The notes under the pieces were generated by a model. It was given only the letters and a program-made list of their open reading frames with translations. It made no database searches and was not told where the DNA came from. DNA of 64,000 bases from Paenibacillus sp. 1001270B_150601_E10. Its GTDB lineage: Bacteria; Bacillota; Bacilli; Paenibacillales; Paenibacillaceae. The stretch spans positions 26,992 to 90,991 of the forward strand of contig NZ_JADMOL010000010.1 of NCBI RefSeq assembly GCF_015558675.1, given 5' to 3'. Every line of letters begins with the position of its first letter. Position 1 is the first letter of the stretch. The translations under genes were made by a program, and so were the position numbers. Shown here in pieces: positions 8,805 through 18,037 of this stretch.

Positions 8805-9995
8805 ATGATTGAATTCCAACATGTAAATAAGGTTTATGATGATGGCTTTCAGGCTTTGACTGACATCAATCTAACGATAAAAAAGGGAGAACTTACAGCA
8901 TTCATCGGTCCAAGTGGTAGCGGTAAATCCACGACAATGAAGCTGATTAATCGATTAATTACTCCTTCCTCCGGTAAAGTACTCATCAACGGCGAAGACA
9001 TTATGACGAAGAACCCCGTTGAGCTCCGACGCAACATTGGCTACGTCATTCAAAATGTAGGGCTCTTCCCACACATGACGATCGGCAAGAATGTAGCCGT
9101 AATCCCTCAACTTAAAAAATGGGATCCATCCAAAATCGAACCGCGTGTCGACGAACTGATGCGAATGGTTAACCTTGATCCAGAAGTTTATCGTGACCGC
9201 TACCCATCCGAACTTAGCGGCGGGCAGCAGCAGCGCATCGGCGTTATCCGTGCACTTGCTGCAGATCCGGATATCATCCTGATGGATGAACCGTTTAGTG
9301 CGCTTGACCCGATCAGCCGTGAGCAATTGCAGGATGAATTGATTCGTTTGCAAGAGGAACTGAATAAGACGATTATCTTCGTAACGCATGATATGGATGA
9401 AGCGATTAAGGTAGCAGATACGATTGTGCTGATGAAGGATGGGAAGATCGTGCAGACGGGCACGCCTGAAAGCATTCTCCGACATCCGGCGAATGACTTT
9501 GTACGCACCTTCATCGGACAGAAGCGCCTTGAAGATGAAACCAATGAGAATGGAACCGTAGATACTGAATCGATTCGCGTTTCGAGTGTTGCAGAAGTGA
9601 TGGTGACACAGCCGGCTACGATCACGCCGAACCGGGGTCTTGCAGAGGCGATCAAGATTATGTCTGGCCGCAAGGTAGACAGCTTGTTTGTCGTCGATCG
9701 CAACCGCAAGCTGCTTGGCATTGTGTCCATCTATCGCATGATGAAGCAATATGGAGAAGAGAACATGACCGTCAAGGACATTATGCGTCCGATCGGATAT
9801 CAGGTTTCTCCGGGCACATCGCTGCCAGAGGCTGTGGAGATCATGAGTAACGCACGCTTGACGAATCTTGCCGTTGTAGATGATGATGGACGCCTTGTCG
9901 GACTTCTGACTCGGGGTAGTATCGTACAGCACTTGAATGAGGTATATCCGACGATCGTTGAACAGTTTGCCTCGAACCTCGGAGAGGAGGCGTAA
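8805..9995 (+). CDS. opuCA: Osmoprotectant ABC transporter ATPase with two CBS domains (OpuCA-like)
   Basis: Nucleotide-binding subunit of a glycine betaine/carnitine/choline-type importer. The ABC domain has Walker A GPSGSGKST, signature LSGGQQQRIGV, Walker B IILMDEPFSALDP and switch histidine FVTHDMDEA. Two CBS domains follow (roughly residues 270-385, around QPATITPNRGLAEAIKIM and TSLPEAVEIMSNARLTNLAVVDDDG). In OpuC/OpuA proteins these sense ionic strength or bind c-di-AMP. An in-frame ATG exists at 8799, but GGGGTG at 8791-8796 is best spaced for 8805. The gene is first in the operon behind the riboswitch, so c-di-AMP may act both on its RNA and on its CBS domains. Confidence 0.93.
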   Translation: MIEFQHVNKVYDDGFQALTDINLTIKKGELTAFIGPSGSGKSTTMKLINRLITPSSGKVLINGEDIMTKNPVELRRNIGYVIQNVGLFPHMTIGKNVAVIPQLKKWDPSKIEPRVDELMRMVNLDPEVYRDRYPSELSGGQQQRIGVIRALAADPDIILMDEPFSALDPISREQLQDELIRLQEELNKTIIFVTHDMDEAIKVADTIVLMKDGKIVQTGTPESILRHPANDFVRTFIGQKRLEDETNENGTVDTESIRVSSVAEVMVTQPATITPNRGLAEAIKIMSGRKVDSLFVVDRNRKLLGIVSIYRMMKQYGEENMTVKDIMRPIGYQVSPGTSLPEAVEIMSNARLTNLAVVDDDGRLVGLLTRGSIVQHLNEVYPTIVEQFASNLGEEA

Positions 9996-9997
9996 GC

Positions 9998-10657
9998 ATG
10001 AATGGACTGATGACCTTCTTACAAGAACGGGCAGGGGACATAGGCGTTGCCCTGCAGGAGCATCTCCTCATTACCGTATCCTCTGTACTGCTAGGCTGCC
10101 TCATATCCATACCGCTTGGCATCTTGCTCGTCTATAACCGCTTCAAGTGGCTAAACAGCCTTGTATTCTTTCTTGCCAATCTGCTTCAGACGATACCAAG
10201 TCTAGCTTTGCTTGCGATCTTAATTCCTTTGCTTGGGATCGGATTAAAGCCAGCTATTATTGCGTTATTTCTGTATTCCATCATGCCGATCCTGCGGAAC
10301 ACCTATGACGGCTTCCAATCTGTAGATCCAAGTGTTCTGGAATCTGCTAGAGGGATTGGTTATGATGCGAAGCAGCGCATTCTAAAGATACAGCTGCCGC
10401 TGTCCTTGCCTTACATTATGTCAGGCATAAGAATTACGACGGTATACATTATCAGCTGGGCGACGCTTGCGACCTTGATTGGCGCAGGCGGACTTGGACA
10501 ATTAATTGTATCGGGTCTTGGAACCAATAAATTGGAGCTTATCGTGACAGGCGCGGTAGGAGCGATTGTTCTTGCTCTTATAACCGATGCATTGCTTGGA
10601 TGGATTGAACGGATTCTGACGAAGAAATACGGCCGTACGAGCTCAGTAACAGCCTAA
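9998..10657 (+). CDS. opuCB: Osmoprotectant ABC transporter permease (OpuCB-like)
   Basis: A 219-residue BPD_transp_1-type permease with about five to six helices. The N-terminal LQEHLLITVSSVLLGCLISIP, the central LLQTIPSLALLAILIPLLGIG and the EAA-like loop ESARGIGYDAKQRILKIQLPLSLPYIMSGI match OpuCB/OpuCD proteins. It has GGAGAGGAGG directly upstream and starts two bases after the ATPase stop, so expression is coupled. It should pair with the second permease at the end of the operon to form the channel heterodimer. Confidence 0.92.
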   Translation: MNGLMTFLQERAGDIGVALQEHLLITVSSVLLGCLISIPLGILLVYNRFKWLNSLVFFLANLLQTIPSLALLAILIPLLGIGLKPAIIALFLYSIMPILRNTYDGFQSVDPSVLESARGIGYDAKQRILKIQLPLSLPYIMSGIRITTVYIISWATLATLIGAGGLGQLIVSGLGTNKLELIVTGAVGAIVLALITDALLGWIERILTKKYGRTSSVTA

Positions 10658-10678
10658 CAGGAAGGAGAGGTATCGGAT

Positions 10679-11587
10679 ATGACCAAACAACGAAGAACCT
10701 TAACAGCCGGTATCATGGCCCTGTTGGTTGCGATGACGACATTTCTTACCGGCTGCGGTACAGGTAATCAAATTATCATTGGGACGCAGACTTTTACAGA
10801 GACCAAGATATTGGCTGAAATGTATAAAGGATTGATCGAGGATCGCTCTGATCTTAGCGTTAAGGTTATTCCAGACCTTGCCGCAAGCCCGCTTGTTCTT
10901 ACGTCATTACGAAAGGGAGAATTGGACATGGGGACTCTCTACAGCGGAGAGATCTTCAATGGCTATTTCCCGATTGAAGAGACGAAGGATCGTGAACGTG
11001 TGCTGCAGCAAGCTCAGGAAGGCTTTAAGAAAACGTTTGATTTAGTATGGATGGATTCACTCGGATTTGAAAATACGTACGCCTTTACCGTTCGCAGACA
11101 ACTTGCCGAGGAAAGAGGCTATAAAAAGATTTCGGATGTTGAAAAGGATGCCGACAATCTGCGCCTTGGGGTGGATACCACTTGGATGGAGCGCCCAAGC
11201 GACGGCTATCCGGCTTTCCAGAAAGCTTATGGCTTCAAATTCAAGCAGGAGTATCCGATGGAGCAAAGCTTGGTATACCAAGCGGCTTCCAATCAGCAGG
11301 TGGATATCGTGCTCGCTTATTCGACCGATCCACGCTTAAAGGAATATGATCTCGTCACACTAGAAGACGATAAGCAATTCTTCCCGCCATTCGACGCATC
11401 GCCAGTTATTCGAGGCGAGGTCGCAAAGGAGTACCCTGAGATTCAGCAGGTCGTGCAGGAACTGATTGGGAAGATCGATGCTCAAACGATGATTGATTTG
11501 AGCTATCAAGTGGACATTGAGAAAAAGAGCGAACGTGAAGTCGCCATGAAATATTTAGAAGACCAAGGCTACCTGACGAAGAAGTAG
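10679..11587 (+). CDS. opuCC: Osmoprotectant-binding lipoprotein (OpuCC-like)
   Basis: Extracytoplasmic substrate-binding protein of the OpuAC/ProX family. The signal peptide ends in the lipobox TFLTGCGTG, so the mature protein should be lipid-anchored at Cys26. The mature N-terminus IIIGTQTFTETKILAEMYKGLIE, then DLAASPLVLTSLRKGELDMGTLYSG, are typical of choline/betaine/carnitine binders of the OpuBC/OpuCC group. The C-terminal lobe ends with LIGKIDAQTMIDLSYQVDIEKKSE. The protein has the usual length, about 300 residues. AGGAAGGAGAGG precedes the ATG. It sits between the two permeases, the classical opuC order. Confidence 0.92.
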   Translation: MTKQRRTLTAGIMALLVAMTTFLTGCGTGNQIIIGTQTFTETKILAEMYKGLIEDRSDLSVKVIPDLAASPLVLTSLRKGELDMGTLYSGEIFNGYFPIEETKDRERVLQQAQEGFKKTFDLVWMDSLGFENTYAFTVRRQLAEERGYKKISDVEKDADNLRLGVDTTWMERPSDGYPAFQKAYGFKFKQEYPMEQSLVYQAASNQQVDIVLAYSTDPRLKEYDLVTLEDDKQFFPPFDASPVIRGEVAKEYPEIQQVVQELIGKIDAQTMIDLSYQVDIEKKSEREVAMKYLEDQGYLTKK

Positions 11588-11607
11588 GACCTAGAAAGGA
11601 GGAGCAT

Positions 11608-12300
11608 ATGGATTATCAGTGGACGTTTTCAGATTTGATATCCTATATGAGCCGCAACTCGGGGCTCTTGTGGGAATACTTTGTATCTCACGTCATCATG
11701 GTGTTAAGCGGTGTTGGTCTTGCGATCATCATCGGAATCCCGCTTGGCATTCTAGCCTCTAGAAATGAGAAGCTTGGCAAGCTGATTCTAGCCGTAACAA
11801 ATATTTTGCAGGTCATTCCGAGCTTGGCTTTGCTTGTTCTATTGATGCTTGTCATCGGGCTGGGAACGAAGACGGTCATTATCGGACTTCTATTCTATTC
11901 CTTGAACCCTATCGTGCGAAATACGTATGTGGGTCTCAAGCAGGTAAACCCAAGCTATATCGAAGCGGGACGCGGTATCGGAATGAGCCCCTTGCAGCTG
12001 CTTCTTAAGGTTAGATTCCCGCTATCCTTGACCTATATCATGTCTGGCTTGCGGATTGCGGCAGTTATCGCGATTGGAGTCGTTACCATAGCACCGCTGG
12101 TCGGCGGAGACGGACTTGGCCGCGAGATCTACGCCGGAATCAACGGCCAGAACCCGATGCGCATCTACGCGGGTGCTATTCCGGCCGCACTGCTTGCGAT
12201 TGTATCCGACCTTGTGCTCGGCTACTTCCAGCGCAAGCTGAAGTTTGACGATCGCAAATCGAAACGCAGCACAGCAGGAACGAACAAAGCTACGACCTAA
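11608..12300 (+). CDS. opuCD: Osmoprotectant ABC transporter permease (OpuCD-like)
   Basis: Second permease, 230 residues, paralogous to the upstream permease. It shares LQVIPSLALLVLLMLVIGLGTKTV, NPIVRNTYVGLKQVNP and the coupling loop EAGRGIGMSPLQLLLKVRFPLSLTYIMSGL. A GDGLGREIYAGINGQN segment replaces the equivalent glycine-rich loop of the other subunit. GAAAGGAGGAGC gives a strong ribosome binding site. It is the last gene of the four-gene operon and is followed by a hairpin terminator. Confidence 0.92.
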   Translation: MDYQWTFSDLISYMSRNSGLLWEYFVSHVIMVLSGVGLAIIIGIPLGILASRNEKLGKLILAVTNILQVIPSLALLVLLMLVIGLGTKTVIIGLLFYSLNPIVRNTYVGLKQVNPSYIEAGRGIGMSPLQLLLKVRFPLSLTYIMSGLRIAAVIAIGVVTIAPLVGGDGLGREIYAGINGQNPMRIYAGAIPAALLAIVSDLVLGYFQRKLKFDDRKSKRSTAGTNKATT

Positions 12301-12386
12301 TCGCAGTTTTTAACCCGTATCATCCTGTTAAGGACGAGGCAATCAAATGTTGACATAGTGCTGTAAAGTTTGTCATGTTTGGAAGC

Positions 12387-12432
12387 AAAATAGCTCACAC
12401 TAATCTGAAAGGAGCGGTGTGGGCTATTTTTA
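12387..12432 (+). terminator. Terminator of the opuC operon
   Basis: AAAATAGCTCACAC (12387-12400) pairs with GGTGTGGGCTATTTT (12416-12430), with a few mismatches, and is followed by a short T/A run. The remaining bases up to the Fur-box promoter show no other element. Confidence 0.7.
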
Positions 12433-12589
12433 TGCGCTAAAAGGGATGTGTCTCATTTGAGCAAGAGAAGGAAGCCAACCATGCATGAATATTAGAAAGC
12501 CTGAATCGTTTCATGTACCCGTTAGTCTTGATAAGGGAGAGGTAGTTTTAGGAAGCCTTTTCAAACGACAAAGAGGAAATAAAATGGTA

Positions 12590-12619
12590 TTGACAACGGT
12601 AATGATAATCATTATCATT
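12590..12619 (+). promoter_or_regulatory. Sigma-A promoter with an overlapping perfect Fur box
   Basis: TTGACA (12590-12595) and TATCAT (12613-12618) are separated by exactly 17 bases. TGATAATCATTATCA at 12603-12617 matches the 7-1-7 Fur consensus in every position and covers the spacer and -10, so Fur with iron would block RNA polymerase. It drives the siderophore operon that begins at 12675. Confidence 0.9.
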
Positions 12620-12674
12620 CATTACAGAGTTTCATTATGATCAGCATTGCATGGGTTACTACAGGAGGAAGAAT

Positions 12675-13685
12675 ATGCTTGGAATGAATCGTTTTACCCC
12701 TTTTCGTAAATCATCCTTTCTATTGACTAGCGTTATCGTGCTCGCACTGCTTCTATCGGCATGCGGCACGGCAAAAGAAGAAGCAAATCCTGCTTCAAAT
12801 CAAACGGCTCAGTCCGGTCAGACTGCTTCGAATGGTCAAGCGGAAGCAAAAGAAAAGGTTATGAAAGATGCGATGGGACATGAAGTTACAATCCCAGCGA
12901 AGCCATCTCACCTTATCGCTTCCTACTTGGAGGACCATCTGGTGGCGTTAGGCGTGAAGCCTGCTGCACAATGGTCTGTGCCGAATGGCATACAGGATTA
13001 TTTGGCTGATGGCCTGGAAGGGGTACCGACGATTCCATATAATTTACCGGTCGAAGACGTTTTGAGTCATGAACCGGATTTGTTGATTATTGGAGACGAA
13101 TCATCCGTTCAGAATGGGTTGTATGATCAATACGCGAAGATCGCACCGACATATGTGCTCGGTACAGAGACGACGAAGGATTGGCGTGCAGCCTTGAAGA
13201 AGATCGGGGACATTCTGAATCTCTCGGATAAAGCCGATCAAGTATTGAAGGATTATGAACAGAAGGAAGCAGATACCAAGGAGAAGCTGAAGCCGCTAGG
13301 CGAACGTTCAGCAGCCATTCTATGGCTGACGAATAAGCAATTCTTCCTCGTTGACGAGACGGTATCGAGCGGCGCGGTTCTTTACGGAGATCTCGGCATT
13401 AAGCCTCCGAATCTGGTGAGTGAGATTCCTGCCGGGTCCCGTGCCAGCTGGAATCCGATCACGCTCGAGAAGCTTGCGGAGCTCGACGCTGATGATATCT
13501 TCATAGTTAACAGCGATAAAGCAACAGGAGCAGATGAAGTCACAAACACAGCATTATGGCAAAGCATCCCTGCGGTGAAAGCAGGCAACGTGCATGAAAT
13601 GGATCCAAAAGGAAGCTGGCTCTACAGCGGTGCTGTAGCGGGTTCAAAGATCATGGATGATGTAGTGAAGGCGCTAACGCCTTAA
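12675..13685 (+). CDS. Iron-siderophore ABC transporter binding lipoprotein
   Basis: Class III substrate-binding protein of the FhuD/FecB/YfiY type. The signal peptide ends at the lipobox LLLSACGTA and is followed by a low-complexity Asn/Gln/Ser linker. The mature domain has VMKDAMGHEVTIPAKPSHLIAS, LEDHLVALGVKPAAQW and HEPDLLIIGDES, typical of iron-chelate binders. The ATG at 12675 has AGGAGG six bases upstream, so the longer frame starting at 12651 is rejected. It is the first gene after a perfect Fur box, and two permeases plus an ATPase follow. The particular siderophore cannot be read from the sequence. Confidence 0.9.
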   Translation: MLGMNRFTPFRKSSFLLTSVIVLALLLSACGTAKEEANPASNQTAQSGQTASNGQAEAKEKVMKDAMGHEVTIPAKPSHLIASYLEDHLVALGVKPAAQWSVPNGIQDYLADGLEGVPTIPYNLPVEDVLSHEPDLLIIGDESSVQNGLYDQYAKIAPTYVLGTETTKDWRAALKKIGDILNLSDKADQVLKDYEQKEADTKEKLKPLGERSAAILWLTNKQFFLVDETVSSGAVLYGDLGIKPPNLVSEIPAGSRASWNPITLEKLAELDADDIFIVNSDKATGADEVTNTALWQSIPAVKAGNVHEMDPKGSWLYSGAVAGSKIMDDVVKALTP

Positions 13686-13931
13686 TCGGGATTATGTCTA
13701 TATTACTGTTAACGTCACAATGAATCCTGCGTTGCAACGTGTTTCATCTATATGATCAATTGCTTGAAGGCGACAGTGATCTGCCTGTCTTCAATTCACA
13801 TCGGACATATCGTCGGGGAAGAAGAGAGGCTTCGACCATCCTTGAAGGAGATCTTAGCCTCCACTTCTCTGATTCCATTAAGGAAAGTACGTGCGATGAG
13901 AGATTACGGAATCAGGGAGGCGCCTCTCATC

Positions 13932-14939
13932 ATGAAGGTTCATGCAAGACCTGGCCGAGCGCTGGCTATGATTGTCCTTGGGCTAGTGGCCTTAGGATTA
14001 GCGCTTGCCGCATCCATTTCATTTGGTGCCGTGAAGCTTTCGCTTTCAACGGTATGGGACGCTTTATTTCATTATCAAGTCGATGATCGGCAGCATCAAG
14101 TTATCTGGGAGCTTCGCCTGCCGCGAGCATTAGCCGGAGCGCTTGTAGGCGCCGCTTTTTCTGTATCTGGTGCGCTGCTTCAAGGACTGACGCGCAATCC
14201 CTTAGCGGACTCTGGGCTATTAGGCATTAACGCTGGCTCAGGTCTTGTGCTCGCTGTTTGCTTCGCCTTTTTTCCAACGGTACCCTTTCTTGGATTAATG
14301 GGTTGGTCCTTTGTTGGGGCTGCAATGGGGGCCCTGATGATTTACGGGATCAGCAGAGCATCTAAGGGCGGCCTAACTCCAGTAAGAATGGCGCTTGCAG
14401 GTGCTGCAATCAGTGCGATGCTTATTGCGGTCAGTGAAGGCATCGCGATTATGTTCAACGTATCACAAGACTTAGCCTTTTGGTATTCTGGTGGAATTGC
14501 TGGCGTAAAGTGGATGCAAGTAGAGCTTCTATGGCCTTGTATCGTGATTGGGATCGTTCTTGCCATCATCATGGGGAGATCGCTATCCTTGCTGGGTCTT
14601 GGCGAGGAGACAGCGGCAGGACTTGGCCTACATATTCAAGTCATCAAAAGCATGATTATCTTTATCGTGATTCTGCTGTCCGGAGCATCGGTTGCCGCAG
14701 CAGGCTCGATAAGCTTTATTGGATTAATTGTTCCTCATACGGTGCGCGGGCTCGTTGGCTCCGACTATCGATACATCATTCCTTGTTCAGCTGTACTAGG
14801 AGCTCTTCTTGTTGTCCTAGCGGATATTGGTGCTAGGCTGTTGAATCCTCCTTTGGAAACTCCTATTGGCGCGCTTATCGCACTAATCGGAGTCCCTTTC
14901 TTCTTTGTGTTGGCTAGACGGGAGGGAGGATCGCTATGA
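13932..14939 (+). CDS. FecCD-family siderophore permease, subunit 1
   Basis: Permease of the FecC/FhuB family. It has RLPRALAGALVGAAFSVSGALLQGLTRNPLADSGLLGINAG, the coupling loop LLGLGEETAAGLGLHIQ and FIGLIVPHTVRGLVGSDYR. The open frame extends back to 13752, but that 5' part is not membrane-like. The ATG at 13932, preceded by AGGGAGG eleven bases upstream, gives a normal length of about 335 residues; an ATG at 13896 is the alternative. About 245 bp separate it from the binding protein, more than usual within an operon, without an obvious terminator between. It overlaps the next permease by four bases. Confidence 0.87.
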   Translation: MKVHARPGRALAMIVLGLVALGLALAASISFGAVKLSLSTVWDALFHYQVDDRQHQVIWELRLPRALAGALVGAAFSVSGALLQGLTRNPLADSGLLGINAGSGLVLAVCFAFFPTVPFLGLMGWSFVGAAMGALMIYGISRASKGGLTPVRMALAGAAISAMLIAVSEGIAIMFNVSQDLAFWYSGGIAGVKWMQVELLWPCIVIGIVLAIIMGRSLSLLGLGEETAAGLGLHIQVIKSMIIFIVILLSGASVAAAGSISFIGLIVPHTVRGLVGSDYRYIIPCSAVLGALLVVLADIGARLLNPPLETPIGALIALIGVPFFFVLARREGGSL

Positions 14940-15967
14940 GAGCGAATGCTGCAAATGCCACCAACCCCCGTTTGAAGCGAACTTGGACCGTCTTAGGAAT
15001 TGCAACGGTGCTGATTATGGTGATGGTCATCGTAAGTCTCAACTCAGGCACGATCCGTCTATCGCCTAGTGAAGTATGGTCTACCCTGATGGGTCAGGGC
15101 ACCTCCAAGCAGCAATTAATATTAATCGAGTTTCGCCTGCCTCGTATTGTCATTTCGATTCTGATCGGGGCGGGACTTGCCATAGCGGGAGCTATCCTCC
15201 AAGGCATCACGAGGAATGTGCTTGCCGATCCCGGGATTTTGGGAATTAACGCAGGGGCAGGGCTTGCTGTACTGTTGTTTATTTCATTCTTTCCGCTGGA
15301 TCAGAGCAGCAATATATTCACCATGCCAGTCGCCGCGCTGGTGGGGGCAGGTCTTACTGCAGCCATCATCTATCTGTTGTCTTATAAAAAAGGGAGAGGC
15401 ATTCATCCCATACGACTCGTTCTCGTTGGGATCGGAGTTGCAGCAGGCATACAGGCGGCCATGATTGTACTCTCCATCAGGCTTGACCCGACCAACTATC
15501 AAGCCATTGCCATCTGGCTTGCTGGCAATATTCGCGGCAGCAATTGGACTTATGTGATTGCGATGCTGCCCTGGCTCCTGATCCTGCTGCCATACGTTTG
15601 GTCACGATCAAGGACTTTGGACATCTTGTCGCTTGGTGATCAAGTCGCAACTGGATTAGGCGTTCAGGTGGAGAAGGCGCGTCTTGGTCTGCTCGCTGCG
15701 GCAGTCATGCTCTCTGGAGCGTCCGTAGCGGTGGGGGGAGGAATTGGGTTTGTTGGATTGATCGCTCCTCATCTTGCAAGAAGGCTGGTTGGTCCCGGCC
15801 ATCAGGAGATGCTGCCTGCTTCAGCTTTCCTTGGCGGCCTGCTTGTTCTTACAGCAGATACGCTTGCTCGTGTGCTGCTGCCCTCGGGTGAAATTCCGAC
15901 GGGAATCGTTGTCGCAGTAATCGGCGCGCCATATTTTCTATACTTATTGGTTACGACCAAAGCATAA
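14936..15967 (+). CDS. FecCD-family siderophore permease, subunit 2
   Basis: A 343-residue permease, partner of the preceding one. Landmarks are EFRLPRIVISILIGAGLAIAGA, LQGITRNVLADPGILGINAGAG, ILSLGDQVATGLGVQVEKAR and GFVGLIAPHLARRLVGPGHQ. Its ATG overlaps the stop of the first permease (ATGA), so the two are translationally coupled, as expected for a heterodimeric channel. Hydrophobic helices span nearly the whole length. It ends 15 bp before the ATPase gene. Confidence 0.9.
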   Translation: MRANAANATNPRLKRTWTVLGIATVLIMVMVIVSLNSGTIRLSPSEVWSTLMGQGTSKQQLILIEFRLPRIVISILIGAGLAIAGAILQGITRNVLADPGILGINAGAGLAVLLFISFFPLDQSSNIFTMPVAALVGAGLTAAIIYLLSYKKGRGIHPIRLVLVGIGVAAGIQAAMIVLSIRLDPTNYQAIAIWLAGNIRGSNWTYVIAMLPWLLILLPYVWSRSRTLDILSLGDQVATGLGVQVEKARLGLLAAAVMLSGASVAVGGGIGFVGLIAPHLARRLVGPGHQEMLPASAFLGGLLVLTADTLARVLLPSGEIPTGIVVAVIGAPYFLYLLVTTKA

Positions 15968-15982
15968 TGGAACAGGGGGAAC

Positions 15983-16840
15983 ATGCTAATGACACGCTTA
16001 ATAACCTCAGGATTAGATGTGGCATACGAAGATCGATTGATTGTAAAAGGGTTGAATCTCTCGATACCGGCAGGGAAGATTACCGCTTTGGTGGGCTCTA
16101 ACGGCTCCGGTAAATCGACGATCTTGAAGACGATGGCGAGAATTATGAAGCCAAAGGCTGGGCAAGTGCTGCTGGATGGCAAATCGATTCATCAGCAAAC
16201 GACGAAGGAAGTGGCTCGCCAACTTGCCATTCTGCCTCAGAATCCAACGGCGCCAGATGGACTCACGGTAAAAGAGCTGATTTCTTACGGCCGCTTTCCA
16301 TATCAAAAGGGATTCGGCAATTTGAGCAAGCAGGATCATGAGGCTATTGTGAGTGCCATTGAGGTTACCGGCTTAGCCGAGTTTGCGGATCGCTCTGTCG
16401 ATCATCTCTCCGGTGGTCAGCGCCAACGCGCATGGATTGCGATGGCACTCGCTCAAGAGACAGATATTCTCTTCCTGGATGAGCCGACGACATTCCTGGA
16501 TATGGCTCATCAGCTGGAGGTTCTTAAGCTGCTTCAGAAGCTGAACGAGGAAGAAGGCCGCACCATTGGGATGGTTGTGCACGATCTGAACCATGCCACG
16601 CGCTATGCGCAGCATATGGTATGCATTAAGCAGGGCTCCGTCCTTGGAGAAGGTACACCGGAGGAAGTCGTAACACCTGATCTGCTAAGAGAGGTATTCG
16701 GCATAGAAGCGGATATCGTTCCAGATCCGCGCACTGGAGTGCCGTTGTGCTTGCCTTATGAGCTGACACGTATAAGTGGAAGCGAGGAGAAGCAGGAAGA
16801 GGCGGAGGCCATGGCGCAAGTCGCTAGCACCATTGCTTAA
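15983..16840 (+). CDS. Siderophore ABC transporter ATPase (FecE/FhuC-like)
   Basis: ATP-binding subunit of a class II importer, 285 residues. It has Walker [10 protein letters not shown], a Q-loop in [20 protein letters not shown], signature [17 protein letters not shown], Walker [14 protein letters not shown] and the switch histidine [12 protein letters not shown]. ATGs at 15983 and 15989 are both possible; GGGGGAA upstream suits either. It closes the Fur-controlled operon. Because the second siderophore locus at 44-47 kb has no ATPase, this subunit could also serve that permease, as FhuC-type ATPases do for several permeases in Bacillales. Confidence 0.9.
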   Translation: MLMTRLITSGLDVAYEDRLIVKGLNLSIPAGKITALVGSNGSGKSTILKTMARIMKPKAGQVLLDGKSIHQQTTKEVARQLAILPQNPTAPDGLTVKELISYGRFPYQKGFGNLSKQDHEAIVSAIEVTGLAEFADRSVDHLSGGQRQRAWIAMALAQETDILFLDEPTTFLDMAHQLEVLKLLQKLNEEEGRTIGMVVHDLNHATRYAQHMVCIKQGSVLGEGTPEEVVTPDLLREVFGIEADIVPDPRTGVPLCLPYELTRISGSEEKQEEAEAMAQVASTIA

Positions 16841-16889
16841 AAATCAAAATGAGCGTTATTTTCAATAATATAAAGGAAGACGATATAAT

Positions 16890-16919
16890 AAGGTCCCTGT
16901 ATTCGTACAGGGGCCTTTT
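16890..16919 (+). terminator. Terminator of the siderophore operon
   Basis: AAGGTCCCTGTA pairs with TACAGGGGCCTT around a stable TTCG tetraloop and is followed by TTTT. A compact, strong intrinsic terminator. Confidence 0.88.
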
Positions 16920-16920
16920 G

Positions 16921-17440
16921 AACTTATTTAACGGACGGATTGATCAGAGAGGATAACGCTTCTTAAAATATTTCTCTAGGTAAAAATAATTGCATCAATA
17001 TAAAAATATTTCGTTCGTGTAATCTTGTAGGTGAGGTTTACTTGAAGCCTACGAAGATGCTTGAACGATGAACACATTCCACTGCAAACATTATGCTGCT
17101 TAGGTGAAGGCATTGGCATGTTGTCCACAGCTTTATAAAGAGATACGGCTCCATTACGATACAAGAAATGTAGATCGCTTGGGGCTCATAATCTTTAGGT
17201 AGTTGTGATGTATAAGCAAATGAGTCTGCGGCTATAATTTTTTCACTTGCATCTCTGCAAGGATAATTAACTGCTTGGTGGCAGAGATTACGAAATGAGA
17301 ACTGCTAATATCTATTCACTCGCTGATCATTTCGAGTTACGTGATCGCTACAAGGATACTAAAAGAGTCCTACTTCCCCCTAAGTAGCTAATGTACGATC
17401 AATAATTTATCAGATAAAAGAAGTAAGGTGGGAGAGTCCC
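16921..17440. other. Non-coding stretch of ~520 bp
   Basis: No supported gene or RNA was recognised between the siderophore operon terminator and the convergent hypothetical gene. The bases are AT-rich and short frames lack ribosome binding sites. Decayed sequence is possible but cannot be identified. Confidence 0.5.
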
Positions 17441-17443
17441 ACC

Positions 17444-18025
17444 TTATTTTAGTTCCTGAGAAAAATTCGTTTTTATTTCAGTAAAAATGCTTTGCTTACC
17501 TGGGCTTCCTTTTGAGTCATCTGAATCAGTTCCATCAAGATTGAATTTACCTGCCTGCATATTAATTACACTGTACTGACCAGAGGTGTTCTTGCCTAAA
17601 AATATCAAATATTTACTGCCTTTTTTCATTTCGGTATATCCTTCTGTTGCATATCTCTCTTTTCCTGTAAGAGTCTGCCGTACACCAATAGGTTCAAGAA
17701 TTGTTAAATCAGCAAAGCCCTCTTCGGGTCCTTTTAACACTTTTTCAACTTTAATCTCTGTAGAGGTAACAATATACATAATACCACCCAGAGAGTTTGT
17801 TCCCATTTCAACTTCTCGATCTTCAAAGTCTTTAATTGGACTCCCGATAACAACCAGATCAGCATCTGAGAATAATGCCTTTGCTGTTGAAAAACCTTTA
17901 TAAGTCGATGACGAATACACGTCACGAACCGAATTATAAATAGCAAAATAATAGTAACATGCGCCAACCGCAAGAATAACAGCTAAAGCAAGAGAAATAA
18001 CCACAATTTTCTTTTTAAGTAACAT
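17444..18025 (-). CDS. Membrane-anchored or secreted protein of unknown function, partner of the metalloprotease
   Basis: A 193-residue protein that I do not recognise by family. The N-terminus has three to four lysines then a hydrophobic run VVISLALAVILAVGACYYYFAIY (residues ~8-30), fitting an uncleaved signal anchor; a cysteine near its end is not in a clear lipobox. The outer part has a beta-rich pattern, FSDADLVVIGSPIKDFEDRE, VEKVLKGPEEGFADLTIL and KGSKYLIFLGKN, like extracellular domains of unknown function in Bacillales. The ATG has AGGAGG eight bases upstream and lies 12 bp after the stop of the upstream metalloprotease gene, so the two form an operon. A role as inhibitor or anchor of the protease is only a guess. 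Confidence 0.7.
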   Translation of the reverse strand: MLLKKKIVVISLALAVILAVGACYYYFAIYNSVRDVYSSSTYKGFSTAKALFSDADLVVIGSPIKDFEDREVEMGTNSLGGIMYIVTSTEIKVEKVLKGPEEGFADLTILEPIGVRQTLTGKERYATEGYTEMKKGSKYLIFLGKNTSGQYSVINMQAGKFNLDGTDSDDSKGSPGKQSIFTEIKTNFSQELK

Positions 18026-18037
18026 TGCACTATCCTC

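Noticed and set aside
13752..13931. 60 extra N-terminal codons for the first siderophore permease
   Set aside because: The sequence is not membrane-like and is absent from normal FecCD proteins; a better ribosome binding site precedes 13932.
16976..17164. A 62-codon minus-strand frame in the gap after the siderophore operon
   Set aside because: No ribosome binding site, no family resemblance, and AT-rich random composition.
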